From: Micromonospora carbonacea
GTDB taxonomy: Bacteria; Actinomycetota; Actinomycetes; Mycobacteriales; Micromonosporaceae
Length of the DNA: 64,000 bases
Assembly (NCBI RefSeq): GCF_014205165.1
Contig: NZ_JACHMZ010000001.1
Span: 1,276,001-1,340,000, forward strand
Direction of reading: 5' to 3'
Both the position numbers and the translations under genes were made by a program. The notes beneath the pieces were generated by a model. That model was given only the letters and a program-made list of their open reading frames with translations, searched no databases and had not been told where the DNA came from. Each line of letters opens with the position of its first letter. The first letter of the stretch is position 1. Shown here piece after piece: positions 24,669-33,055 of this stretch.

Positions 24669-26465
24669 ATGGGTGAGGTTGGCGAGGCGGCACCGGTCGA
24701 CGTCACCGGGCCGCCGGCGGCCGTCGGTCGGGGGCGGGCGGTGGCCGGACGGCTCGCCCGGTTCGCCCGGCACGAGTGGACCCTCGCGGTGCTCGGGTCG
24801 CTGCTGCTGGCCGTGGTGCTGACCTGGCCGACGGCGCGCGACCTGACCGGCACCATCCCGCAGGACGTCGGCGACCCGACGTTGCAGGCGTGGCAGGTCG
24901 CCTGGGGCGGGCACGCGGTGCTCACCAACCCGACGCAGCTCTGGCACTCGAACACGTTCTGGCCGGAGCCGTACACGTACGCGTACTCGGACACGCTGCT
25001 CGGCTACGCCCCGTTCGGCTTCTTCGGCGAGGGGCCGGTCGCCGCCGTGGCCCGCTACAACCTGCTGTACGTGCTGGTGCACGCGCTCGCCTTCGTCGGC
25101 GCGTACGCGCTGTCGCGGCAGCTCGGCGCGGGCCGGGCGGGCGCGGCGGTGGCCGGGGCGTCCTTCGCGTACGCGCCGTGGAAGCTGGCCCAGGCCGGGC
25201 ACCTGCACGTGCTCAGCATCGGCGGGATCGCCCTGGCGCTGGCCATGCTGGCCCGGGGCCACGGCTGGTCGCTGCGGCACGGCTACCGCCCCGAGCGGGC
25301 GCGCCCCGGCTGGGCGGTGGCCGGCTGGGCGGTCGCCGCCTGGCAGGTCAGCCTCGGCTTCGGCATCGGCCTGCCCTTCGCGTACGCGCTGGCGCTGCTC
25401 TGCCTCGGCGCGGCCGGCGGGTACGGCTGGTTGTGGTGGCGGCGTCGGCGGCGGCCGGCGTTCGGCCGCCGGCTGCTGGTGGCGGACCTGGCCGGCGGCG
25501 TGTTCTTCGCCGGGGTGACCCTGCTGATGGCCGCGCCCTACTTCGAGGTGGTGGCCCGGCACCCGGACGGCCGGCGCACGGTCGAGCAGATCGCGATGTT
25601 CTCCCCGCCGCTGCGCGGTTTCCTCACCGCGCCGCCGGAGTCGTGGCTGTGGGGGGAGCGGCACGAGACGGCGCGGGCCTCGCTGACCTTCGCCGGGGAA
25701 ATGACGCTGCTGCCCGGGATGGTGCTGATCGGGCTCGCCGCCGCCGGGCTGTTCGTGTCGGCCTGGCGGGTGCGGCACCGGGTGGCGCTGGCCGTCGGGG
25801 CGCTGGTGACCGTGGCGCTGGCCGCCGGCACCACGCTCGGCGGGGACGGCGACCCGGGGTACGTCACGCTGGTGGAGCACGTGCCGGGCTGGGACGGGGT
25901 CCGCACCCCGGGCCGGCTGGTGCTGTGGACGACGCTGCTGCTGGGCGTGCTGGCCGCCGGGGCGCTGACCGTGGGCGACACCGATTCGGAGCCGGGCGCG
26001 GAGGAGGCGGGGCGGCCGGGCGGCGGGTGGCGGCGCTGGGGGCGGCTGGTGCTGGTGCTGCCGGTGCTGCTGGTGCTCGCCGAGGGCGTCAACCGGACGC
26101 CGCACGTGCCGGCCCCGGTCGCGCCGGCGGCGATGCACGGGCTGCGCGGCCCGGCGCTGGTGCTGCCGAGCGACGGCATCCGGGAGTTCCACGTGATGCT
26201 CTGGTCCACCGACGGCTTCCCGAAGATCGTCAACGGGCTGGCGTCGTTCGTCCCGGCCAAGCAGCAGGAGATCCGGGCGGCGAGCGCGGGCTTCCCGGAC
26301 GCCGCGTCGGTGGCGTACCTGCGGGGCGTCGGGGTGCGCACGGTGGTGGTGCTGCCGGCCTACACGGCGGGCACCCCGTGGCAGGGCGCGGAGACCCGGC
26401 CGGTGGACGGGCTGGGCGTGCGGCGCGAGGCCGTGGGCGACGGGTACGTCTACCACCTCGACTGA
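24669..26465 (+). CDS. Multi-pass membrane protein, GT-C glycosyltransferase-like
   Basis: 598 residues with about ten hydrophobic segments and an outer C-terminal domain of about 100 residues. The first extracytoplasmic loop after the first helix has TARDLTGTIPQDVGDPTLQA, with an acidic pair as in GT-C enzymes that use polyprenyl-phosphate sugars. The C-terminal part (RGPALVLPSDGIREFHVML) is soluble. Probable role is transfer of a sugar to a wall or exported molecule. The ATG at 24669 was chosen for its GGGGAG ribosome site; longer versions start at 24591, but these begin within the repeat. The last 23 bp are duplicated just after the stop. Confidence 0.7.
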   Translation: MGEVGEAAPVDVTGPPAAVGRGRAVAGRLARFARHEWTLAVLGSLLLAVVLTWPTARDLTGTIPQDVGDPTLQAWQVAWGGHAVLTNPTQLWHSNTFWPEPYTYAYSDTLLGYAPFGFFGEGPVAAVARYNLLYVLVHALAFVGAYALSRQLGAGRAGAAVAGASFAYAPWKLAQAGHLHVLSIGGIALALAMLARGHGWSLRHGYRPERARPGWAVAGWAVAAWQVSLGFGIGLPFAYALALLCLGAAGGYGWLWWRRRRRPAFGRRLLVADLAGGVFFAGVTLLMAAPYFEVVARHPDGRRTVEQIAMFSPPLRGFLTAPPESWLWGERHETARASLTFAGEMTLLPGMVLIGLAAAGLFVSAWRVRHRVALAVGALVTVALAAGTTLGGDGDPGYVTLVEHVPGWDGVRTPGRLVLWTTLLLGVLAAGALTVGDTDSEPGAEEAGRPGGGWRRWGRLVLVLPVLLVLAEGVNRTPHVPAPVAPAAMHGLRGPALVLPSDGIREFHVMLWSTDGFPKIVNGLASFVPAKQQEIRAASAGFPDAASVAYLRGVGVRTVVVLPAYTAGTPWQGAETRPVDGLGVRREAVGDGYVYHLD

Positions 26466-26492
26466 GACTGGTACGTCTACCACCTCGACTGA
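26443..26492. repeat. Tandem duplication across the stop codon of the membrane protein gene
   Basis: 23 bp at 26443-26465 (GGTACGTCTACCACCTCG plus ACTGA) recur exactly at 26470-26492, a period of 27 bp. The copy duplicates the final codons and the TGA. It is harmless to the protein and looks recent because it is perfect. Confidence 0.9.
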
Positions 26493-26528
26493 TCGGCCGT
26501 CGCCGTCCCGCCGGCCGGGCGAGTTTGT

Positions 26529-26542
26529 TTGGAGTGCTTCCT
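26529..26542. promoter_or_regulatory. Candidate CebR/LacI-type operator upstream of the xyloglucanase gene
   Basis: TTGGAGTGCTTCCT agrees at 10 of 14 positions with the known Streptomyces CebR box TGGGAGCGCTCCCA. The surrounding sequence (GAGTTTGTTTGG) is AT-rich for this genome. The site lies about 180 bp before the GH74 start, where a cello-oligosaccharide-responsive repressor would be expected. Not proven. Confidence 0.45.
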
Positions 26543-26720
26543 AACTCGGCCCGGTAGAGGTTACCGTGAATGCCTTCCTCGGCAGCGGGAGCCGCGCGCG
26601 CCGGTGGGAAGCCCGGGCAGGCTTCCCGCGCCCCGACGTCGGGCCTGGGCACGGTCGTCCGTCGACCGCCGACGTCGTGCTCGTCCCACCATCACGGGCA
26701 TCCCCGAGAGGAAACCGCAG

Positions 26721-29483
26721 ATGCGGAGAGGTCTTGTCGGCGCGGTCACCACCGTGCTGGCCGCCGCCACGGCAGTCGTGGCCGTTCAGTTCACCGTCGC
26801 CCCGTCCACCGAGGCGGTCGCGGCCGCCTCGGAGCCGTACTCCTTCAAGAACGTACGTATCGACGGTGGCGGCTTCGTCCCCGGCGTCGTCTTCAACCCC
26901 ACCGAGAAGAACCTGATCTACGCCCGCACCGACATCGGCGGCCTGTACCGCTGGGAGCAGGCCAGCCAGTCCTGGACGCCGCTGCTGGACTGGGTCGGCG
27001 CGGACAAGTGGGGCTACAACGGCGTGGTCAGCGTCGCCACCGACCCGGTGCAGACCAACCGGGTGTACGCCGCCGTCGGCATGTACACCAACGACTGGGA
27101 CCCGAACAACGGCGCGATCCTGCGCTCGTCGGACAAGGGCGCGACCTGGCAGGCCACCGAGCTGCCGTTCAAGAACGGCGGCAACATGCCCGGCCGGGGC
27201 ATGGGTGAGCGCCTCGCCGTCGACCCGAACAAGAACAGCACGATCTACTACGGCGCCGAGGGCGGCAACGGCCTGTGGCGCAGCACCGACTACGGCGCGA
27301 CCTGGGCCAAGGTCGCCAACTTCCCCAACGTCGGCAACTACAAGGCCGACCCGAACGACACCACCGGCTACCAGAGCCAGAACCAGGGCCTGACCTGGGT
27401 CTCGTTCGACAAGAGCACGGGCACGGCCGGCAACGCCACCCAGACGATCTACGTCGGCGTGGCCGACAAGGCCAACCCGGTCTACCGCAGCACCAACGGC
27501 GGCGCCACCTGGGAGCGGATCCCCGGCCAGCCGACCGGCTACCTCGCCCACAAGGGCGTCGTGGACCCGGTGGGCGGCTACCTCTACATCGCCACCAGCG
27601 ACACCGGCGGCCCGTACGACGGGGCCAAGGGCGACGTGTGGAAGTTCAACCGGGCCACCGGCGCGTGGACGCAGATCAGCCCGATCCCGTCGTCCAGCTC
27701 CGACGCGTACTTCGGCTACTCCGGCCTGACCATCGACCGGCAGAAGCCGAACACCCTGATGGTGGCCACCCAGATCTCCTGGTGGCCGGACGCGATCTTC
27801 TGGCGCAGCACCGACGGGGGCGCGACCTGGTCCCGGATCTGGGAGTTCACCAGCTACCCGGAGCGCAGCAAGAAGTACACCATGGACATCTCCTCGGTGC
27901 CGTGGCTGACCTTCGGCACCAACCCGGCCCCGCCGGAGGAGACGCCGAAGCTGGGCTGGATGAACGAGTCGGTCGAGATCGACCCGCACGACTCCAACCG
28001 GTTCATGTACGGCACCGGCGCGACCATCTACGGCAGCACCGACCTGACCAAGTGGGACACCGGCGGCCAGCTCACCATCAAGCCGATGGTCAAGGGCCTG
28101 GAGGAGACCGCCGTGCTCGACCTGATCAGCCCGCCCACCGGGGCCCCGCTGGTCAGCGCGCTCGGTGACCTCGGCGGCTTCCGGCACACCGACCTCGACG
28201 CGGTGCCGGCGAAGATCTTCAGCCAGCCGGTCTTCACCAGCACCACCAGCATCGACTACGCCGAGACCAACCCGGCGACGATGGTGCGGGCCGGCAACTT
28301 CACCGACGCCGACCGCCCCAACGACAGCCATGTCGCGTTCTCCACCGACGGCGGGGCCAACTGGTTCCAGGGCAGCGAGCCGGGCGGGATCAACAACGGC
28401 GGCACCGTCGCCGCGTCCGCCGACGGCAGCCAGTTCGTCTGGTCGCCGGGCGACGCCGGCCAGCAGGTCGTCCGCTCGGTGGGCTTCGGCAACTCGTGGA
28501 CCGCGGCGACCGGGATCCCGGCCAACGCCGTCGTCGAGTCCGACCGGGTCAACAAGAACAAGTTCTACGGCTTCTCCGGCGGCAGGTTCTACGTCAGCAC
28601 CAACGGCGGGGCGAGCTTCACCGCGTCGGCGGCCACCGGGCTGCCGAGCACCGGGAACGTGAAGTTCAAGGCGGTGCCCGGCAAGGAGGGCGACATCTGG
28701 CTGGCCGGCGAGGGCGGGCTGTGGCGCTCGACCGACTCCGGGGCCACCTTCGTCAAGCAGGCCGGCGTGTCGTCGGCGGTGAACGTGGGCTTCGGCAAGG
28801 CGGCCCCCGGGCAGACGTACCCGGCGCTGTTCGTCTTCGGCACCGTCGACGGGCAGGCCGGCCTGTTCCGGTCGGACAACACCGGCGCGGCCTGGGTCCG
28901 GATCAACGACGACAAGCACCAGTACGGCAACGCGGGCGAGGCGCTGACCGGCGACCCGCGCGTCTACGGGCGGGCCTACCTGGGCACCAACGGGCGGGGC
29001 ATCATCGTCGCCGACCGGCTCGGCGGGGCGACCACCCCGCCGGCGACGACGCCCCCGGTCACGACCCCGCCGGCGACCACCCCGCCCGCGACGACCCCGC
29101 CGGCCACCACGCCCCCGGCCACCACGCCTCCGGTCACGACGCCTCCGGCGACCCCGACGGGCACGCCCGTTCCGGCCGGGGCCTGCTCGGCGACGTACAA
29201 GGTGACGACCTCCTGGTCCGGCGGCTTCCAGGGGGAGGTGACCGTGAAGAACAACAGCGGCTCGCCGAAGAGCTTCTGGGGAGTGGTCTGGAACTTCCCC
29301 GGCGGCCAGCAGATCACCCAGCTCTGGGGCGGCACCTACACCCAGACCGGGGCGCAGGTCGTGGTGCGGGACGCGGGCTGGAACGGGGCGCTGCCGGTCG
29401 GCGGCAGCACCACCTTCGGCTTCGTCGCCAGCGGGACCGGGGCCAACTCGACCCCGGCGATCCTGACCTGCACGGCCAACTGA
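26721..29483 (+). CDS. Secreted xyloglucanase/endoglucanase: GH74 catalytic domain, Thr-Pro linker, CBM2
   Basis: 920 residues. A signal peptide is at about 1-36. The GH74 double beta-propeller spans about 40-765, with candidate base Asp71 in YARTDIGGLYRW and candidate acid Asp483 in SALGDLGGFRHTDLD, both in the expected family motifs. Sialidase/BNR-like repeats (STDGGATW, STDYGATW) recur. A Thr/Pro linker (about 771-819) leads to a C-terminal family 2 carbohydrate-binding module with its bounding cysteines (GACSATYKV ... ILTCTAN) and surface tryptophans. It should cut xyloglucan or related beta-glucans outside the cell. GAGAGGA precedes the ATG. A CebR-like site is upstream and a strong terminator follows. 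Confidence 0.95.
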   Translation: MRRGLVGAVTTVLAAATAVVAVQFTVAPSTEAVAAASEPYSFKNVRIDGGGFVPGVVFNPTEKNLIYARTDIGGLYRWEQASQSWTPLLDWVGADKWGYNGVVSVATDPVQTNRVYAAVGMYTNDWDPNNGAILRSSDKGATWQATELPFKNGGNMPGRGMGERLAVDPNKNSTIYYGAEGGNGLWRSTDYGATWAKVANFPNVGNYKADPNDTTGYQSQNQGLTWVSFDKSTGTAGNATQTIYVGVADKANPVYRSTNGGATWERIPGQPTGYLAHKGVVDPVGGYLYIATSDTGGPYDGAKGDVWKFNRATGAWTQISPIPSSSSDAYFGYSGLTIDRQKPNTLMVATQISWWPDAIFWRSTDGGATWSRIWEFTSYPERSKKYTMDISSVPWLTFGTNPAPPEETPKLGWMNESVEIDPHDSNRFMYGTGATIYGSTDLTKWDTGGQLTIKPMVKGLEETAVLDLISPPTGAPLVSALGDLGGFRHTDLDAVPAKIFSQPVFTSTTSIDYAETNPATMVRAGNFTDADRPNDSHVAFSTDGGANWFQGSEPGGINNGGTVAASADGSQFVWSPGDAGQQVVRSVGFGNSWTAATGIPANAVVESDRVNKNKFYGFSGGRFYVSTNGGASFTASAATGLPSTGNVKFKAVPGKEGDIWLAGEGGLWRSTDSGATFVKQAGVSSAVNVGFGKAAPGQTYPALFVFGTVDGQAGLFRSDNTGAAWVRINDDKHQYGNAGEALTGDPRVYGRAYLGTNGRGIIVADRLGGATTPPATTPPVTTPPATTPPATTPPATTPPATTPPVTTPPATPTGTPVPAGACSATYKVTTSWSGGFQGEVTVKNNSGSPKSFWGVVWNFPGGQQITQLWGGTYTQTGAQVVVRDAGWNGALPVGGSTTFGFVASGTGANSTPAILTCTAN

Positions 29484-29517
29484 CCGCACACTGACCGCCC
29501 CGCGCGGTCCCGACACG

Positions 29518-29551
29518 CCGGGCCGGCCTCCCCGCACGGAGGCCGGCCCGG
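29518..29551 (+). terminator. Terminator of the xyloglucanase gene
   Basis: A perfect 14-bp GC-rich stem (29518-29531 with 29538-29551) and a six-base loop lie 35 bp after the stop. No U-tract follows. Confidence 0.85.
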
Positions 29552-29707
29552 TTCGTGTCTCGAAGGGGCCCGGACGGTTGCCGGCCCCGCGTGCTCGCCG
29601 GGCCTCGGGCGCTCCTCGGCGGACCGGCGGCGACGGTCGGCCGGGGGCCAGCCGCCCGGGACTCGGCCGGGCAGGGGTCGGCCGTCCAGGACCCGGCCGG
29701 ACAGGGG

Positions 29708-30115
29708 TCAGCCGTCCAGGCCGACCGGGGAGTTGGGCCGGTCGACGTCGACGAACTCGATCTCCTCGACGTCGCGCTCGCCCCGCCGCCCGGCGGCCCG
29801 CGCCGCCGAACCGGCGGCCCAGCCGATCGCCGCCCCGGCCAGCGCGGCCCCGACCAGCAGCGCCCAGGGCAGGGCGGGCCGGCGACCGGCGAGCGCGTCG
29901 AAGGCCCGCACCGCCCGGCGGCGCGCCTCGTCGGCCGCGGAGCCGACCAGGTCGCCCGCGTCGTCGGCGAGGCCCGAGCCGCTGCGCCGGGCGGAGCGGG
30001 CGGTGTCGCGCACGCTGTCCCCGGCGGAGACGACGGCGGAGGCCAGGTGCTGCCAGGCCTGGTCCGCGATCCGCTCCGGCTTGCTGCGGCGCTCCAGCAG
30101 GTTGGTTCCGAACAT
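29708..30115 (-). CDS. Small membrane protein, hypothetical
   Basis: 135 residues. The N-terminal half is helical and charged (MFGTNLLERRSKPERIADQA, then SGDSVRDTARSARRSG-like heptads). One membrane helix lies near residues 80-102 (ALPWALLVGAALAGAAIGWAAG), and a short acidic end, EEIEFVDVDRPNSPVG, follows. This layout resembles small actinobacterial envelope-stress or DUF883-like proteins, but I do not claim a family. GAGGAGGT lies 8 bases before the ATG, so expression is probably strong. Confidence 0.7.
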   Translation of the reverse strand: MFGTNLLERRSKPERIADQAWQHLASAVVSAGDSVRDTARSARRSGSGLADDAGDLVGSAADEARRRAVRAFDALAGRRPALPWALLVGAALAGAAIGWAAGSAARAAGRRGERDVEEIEFVDVDRPNSPVGLDG

Positions 30116-30273
30116 CGTGCTACCTCCTCGGGTGCCGAAGCTTGCGGCCACTTCGGACTGCGGCGTGGGACCGGTGGGCGGCCGACGCGCCGGGCACTGT
30201 CCCGGCGCGGTCCGCCCACCGGGGCAGTGCCCCGCCCGACGCCGCCGCAAACCCCGGCGCGTCGGCCGTGCCC

Positions 30274-30420
30274 TCAGCGTACGGACACCACCGCCGCGCC
30301 CCGGGCGAAGTCGTCGTCGTCATCGTCATCGTCGTCGTCCCCGGCGCCGCCGAAGCCGCAGGCCAGCATGAGTGCGAGCAGCGCGCCGACGCCGGCCAGG
30401 CCGGCCAGTCTCCGGATCAT
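30274..30420 (-). CDS. Tiny lipoprotein-like peptide with a run of ten aspartates
   Basis: 48 residues. The start MIRRLAGLAGVGALLALMLAC is a plausible lipoprotein signal with Cys21 as lipid site. The rest is GFGGAG, ten consecutive Asp, and FARGAAVVSVR. GGAAGGGA precedes the ATG. If exported it would put a short acidic, metal-binding-like peptide at the membrane surface. The homopolymer could also mark a decaying or rapidly changing gene. Not recognised. Confidence 0.5.
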   Translation of the reverse strand: MIRRLAGLAGVGALLALMLACGFGGAGDDDDDDDDDDFARGAAVVSVR

Positions 30421-30760
30421 GGGGGTGGTCCCTTCCGTGCTACGGGTGTGGATGCCGCCGATGCTAGGCGGGGCGGGCAACGGCGGCGGGTCCGGCCGGT
30501 GACGGAAGGTGGTCACACGCCCGGGGTGCGGGGTGCGCGCAAAGGTCGGGGGAGACCGCTACCCTGGGTCGGCGACACCGGCCCCGGGCCGGTCGTCCGG
30601 CAAACAGGATCTGAAAAGTCCGGATAAGGGCAGCGTGTTTTGCCCTGATCCACGAATTGCTCATCCCGAGGGGTGGCGACCGAGGCCATCGGAGGAATAC
30701 TCTCGGTCGCGGCCCGCGTACTGATGAGGCGCCCGTCAACGGGCGAGTGGAGGTGCTCGC
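30421..30760. other. Intergenic region upstream of the STAS gene
   Basis: 340 bp without a gene. It contains an interrupted inverted repeat at 30622-30651 (GGAT-AA-GGGCA, loop, TGCCC-TG-ATCC) about 110 bp before the STAS start, and a short GCCCGTCAACGGGC hairpin at 30731-30744 just before the ribosome site. Either could affect the STAS transcript. A promoter cannot be fixed by eye. Confidence 0.45.
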
Positions 30761-31123
30761 GTGAGCCTGTCGATCGTGAAGTCGGTTCTTTCCGGTGGTG
30801 TCATCGAAATCGCCCCGCGCGGTGAGATCGACGTCGACACCGCGTACGAGGTGCGTGAAGCCATCGCCGAGGTGCTCACCAAGGGGCGGCCCGCCCGCAT
30901 CGAGCTGAACATGCGTCTCGTCACCTTCATCGACTCCGTCGGCATCAGCGCGATGGTGGCCGGCTTCCAGACCGCCGAGGTCAGCGGGGTGAAGCTGGTC
31001 GTCACCGAGCCGAGCCGGTTCGTGCACCGGCAGCTCTGGGTGACCGGCCTGCTCGGGCTCTTCGGCGCCCCGGAGCCCTACCTCGCGGGCACGGCCACCC
31101 CCGAGGTGCTGCCGGGCGCCTGA
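30761..31123 (+). CDS. STAS domain anti-sigma factor antagonist
   Basis: 120 residues, a single STAS domain. The conserved phosphorylation site is Ser57 or its neighbour in VTFIDSVGISAMV, where an anti-sigma kinase (not in the window) would phosphorylate it. The N-terminal strand has VIEIAPRGEIDVDTAYEV. Unphosphorylated protein would bind the anti-sigma factor and free a stress or developmental sigma factor, as for BldG or SpoIIAA. GTG start preceded by GGAGG. Short extra C-terminal tail of about 15 residues. Confidence 0.9.
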   Translation: MSLSIVKSVLSGGVIEIAPRGEIDVDTAYEVREAIAEVLTKGRPARIELNMRLVTFIDSVGISAMVAGFQTAEVSGVKLVVTEPSRFVHRQLWVTGLLGLFGAPEPYLAGTATPEVLPGA

Positions 31124-31200
31124 CGCGGCCGCCGGCGCAGGTCCACGTGCCGGGGCGTTCGGCCCTTCCCCCACGCCCCCGGGTGGGGGACGATCGACGG

Positions 31201-31650
31201 ATGCCCCGGCGCGAGAGCTTCCAGTACTCGGTCCAGGCCCGCTGCCCGCGGGCGGAGGCGGTGGCGCTGCTCAGTGACCCCGCCCGGCAGACCGAGCTGC
31301 ATCCGTTGATCACGCGGGTGCGCCGGCTGCCGCCCCGGCCGGGCACCCTGGCCAGCTACGCGATCACCGACCAGCTCGCCGCCGGGCCGCTGCGCTTCGG
31401 GGTGACGTACCAGGCGGACGTGCTGACGGTGACCGACGACGAGATCGTCACGGTGGCCCGGCAGCGGCCGGCCACGACGGTGCGTAACCACACCCGGCTG
31501 CGCGACGAGCCGGACGGCCTCCTCCGCGTCGACGTGGAGATCACACTGGCCGCGCCGACGCCGCTGTTCGGCTACGCCTTCCGGCAGGCCCGCTCGGCGC
31601 ACCTCGGGCTGGCCCGCCGGCTCGGCGAGGTGCTCGGCCGGGCGGCGTAG
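31201..31650 (+). CDS. SRPBCC family (polyketide cyclase-like) protein
   Basis: 149 residues forming one SRPBCC/START-like fold: an N-terminal strand (FQYSVQARCPRAEAVALLSD), a long beta-sheet (YAITDQLAAGPLRFGVTYQA), and a C-terminal helix (RQARSAHLGLARRLGEVL). Such proteins bind hydrophobic ligands in a central cavity; function is unknown. The ATG at 31201 is preferred to one 18 codons earlier because the fold starts directly after it. Independent of the STAS gene (about 75 bp gap). Confidence 0.75.
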   Translation: MPRRESFQYSVQARCPRAEAVALLSDPARQTELHPLITRVRRLPPRPGTLASYAITDQLAAGPLRFGVTYQADVLTVTDDEIVTVARQRPATTVRNHTRLRDEPDGLLRVDVEITLAAPTPLFGYAFRQARSAHLGLARRLGEVLGRAA

Positions 31651-31651
31651 C

Positions 31652-31690
31652 GCCCGGCGACCCGCCCCCGTGGGGGAGGGCCGCCGGGGC
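31652..31690. terminator. Likely bidirectional terminator between convergent genes
   Basis: An imperfect GC-rich hairpin (GCCCGGCG ... GCCCCC, GT, GGGGGA ... CGCCGGGG) begins at the SRPBCC stop and ends about 8 bp before the convergent coiled-coil gene's stop. Its position suits termination in both directions. Confidence 0.55.
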
Positions 31691-31697
31691 GCGTGGC

Positions 31698-32768
31698 TCA
31701 GATCACCGACAGGTGCACGTGGTTCGTGTGGTCGCTGGACGGGTCGCCGTTTCCGCCGCTGTACGCCTTCCAGCCGCTGCTGGGCAGCCAGATCTGCTTG
31801 AACCAGATCACGTAGAGCACGGCGAGCCGGTCGGCGTTGCGCACGAAGTACGCCGCCAGGTTGTTGCCGTAGGTGCGGTCCCCGCCGCTGGCCACGCCGC
31901 CGAAGCCGCCCTTCTGCGCGGCGAAGTCGCAGGCCCGGCCCTTCGGGTGCTCGCCGGAGCCGCCGGGGCGGTAGCAGGAGACGTACCGGGTGAAGCCGGC
32001 GGCCTTGGCCTGGTTGAGCGCGTGCAGGGTGCGCGGGGTGATGCAGCCGTTGGCCGGGGTGGGGTCGTTGACGCTGCACGACTCCGCCGGCCAGGAGCCG
32101 TCGGAGTTGCGCTTCGCGGGGGTGGCGTTCGCGCTGGAGGTGCCGCCCGGGCTGGACCCGCCGCCGCTGCTGCTGGCCTTGTCGTTGGCCACGGTGAGGG
32201 CCCGTTCGGCCTGCTCCTTGCGCTTGCCCATCAGCGCGACCTGCTTGCGCTGCTCGCGGATCTCGCCGTCGAGGGCCTGCCGGGTCTTCGTCGCCTCGTC
32301 CCGGGTGGTCAGCAGCTCGCGCAGCGCCCGGTCCTCGTTCGCGGCGATCGTGTCGAGCGCGGCGGCCCGGTCGAGGAACCCCTCGGGGGAGCTGCTGTCG
32401 AGCAGCACCGAGGCGGCGGTGAGCCGGCCCTTCTTGTACGCCACCCCGGCGATCTCGCCGACCTTGGCGCCCCGGGTGACCAGCTCGGCCTCGACCGTCT
32501 TGAGCTGGCCGCCGAGCTGCTGCTGCCGCTTCACCGAGCGGTCGAGGGCGGTCTTGGCCTCCAGGTAGCCCTTGCTGGCCGCCTCGAGCTGGGCGCGCAG
32601 GGCGGGCGTGCCGCCCTCCTCGTCGTCGCCGGGCGCGGCGAGCAGGCCGACCGGCGGCGCGGCCCCGGCCGGCGTCACCGGCGCGACCCCGAGGCCGACG
32701 GCGAGCGTCAGCGCCAGCGCCGCCGCCACCCGGGCGGCGATCCTTCCTACAGGTGCCACTACTGGCAT
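31698..32768 (-). CDS. Secreted coiled-coil protein with C-terminal peptidoglycan-hydrolase-like domain
   Basis: 356 residues. Signal peptide to about residue 37. Residues 55-205 are a long coiled coil (QLEAASKGYLEAKTALDRSV, KQVALMGKRKEQAERAL), then a Ser/Gly linker, then a C-terminal domain of about 140 residues. That domain has HPKGRACDF and HTNHVHLSVI, the ARB_07466-type fold related to zinc D-Ala-D-Ala peptidases. The layout matches activator/hydrolase proteins that act on the cell wall during growth or germination. The c-di-AMP riboswitch in its leader supports a cell-wall role: c-di-AMP switches in actinobacteria commonly control wall hydrolases such as Rpf and NlpC/P60. Confidence 0.88.
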   Translation of the reverse strand: MPVVAPVGRIAARVAAALALTLAVGLGVAPVTPAGAAPPVGLLAAPGDDEEGGTPALRAQLEAASKGYLEAKTALDRSVKRQQQLGGQLKTVEAELVTRGAKVGEIAGVAYKKGRLTAASVLLDSSSPEGFLDRAAALDTIAANEDRALRELLTTRDEATKTRQALDGEIREQRKQVALMGKRKEQAERALTVANDKASSSGGGSSPGGTSSANATPAKRNSDGSWPAESCSVNDPTPANGCITPRTLHALNQAKAAGFTRYVSCYRPGGSGEHPKGRACDFAAQKGGFGGVASGGDRTYGNNLAAYFVRNADRLAVLYVIWFKQIWLPSSGWKAYSGGNGDPSSDHTNHVHLSVI

Positions 32769-32777
32769 GTGCGTGTC

Positions 32778-32900
32778 CTTCCGTCAGCCGCCGACCGGGT
32801 TAGCTGACGGGTTCGGGACGGAAGATCCCTACCGCTGGAGCGGATGCACCCCACACACATGGTTCCCCGGCTCGCCCACGGGCGATTAGGCGGCGGCCAC
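32778..32900 (-). ncRNA. c-di-AMP riboswitch (ydaO-yuaA class)
   Basis: Reading the minus strand, the leader contains CCTAATC, GAGCCGGGGAACC, GGGTGCATCC, GTAGGGATCTTCC and the nearly invariant CCGAACCCGTCAGCTAACC followed by GGTCGGCGG. These are the conserved blocks of the ydaO class in the correct order. The aptamer ends about 10 bases before GGAAGGACACGCACATG, the start of the coiled-coil wall protein gene. Binding of c-di-AMP normally turns expression off. Whether this one acts on transcription or translation cannot be decided. Confidence 0.93.
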
Positions 32901-33055
32901 CACAGGCGCCGGAGGGCGCCGCCCGGCGGTGGCCGGGGCTGAGCCTACCGGTGCATATGGGGCCAGCGCTGCCTCCGTGACGGAGGGTACGCGGATGAAA
33001 CCTGTCAAGTCGGCCATTCGGCCGCGAATGTCGCAAAAATTGATGGATTCCGGTC

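Noticed and set aside
26541..29537. Long minus-strand frame antisense to the xyloglucanase
   Set aside because: Low-complexity translation, no motifs, and third-base GC pattern supports the plus strand.
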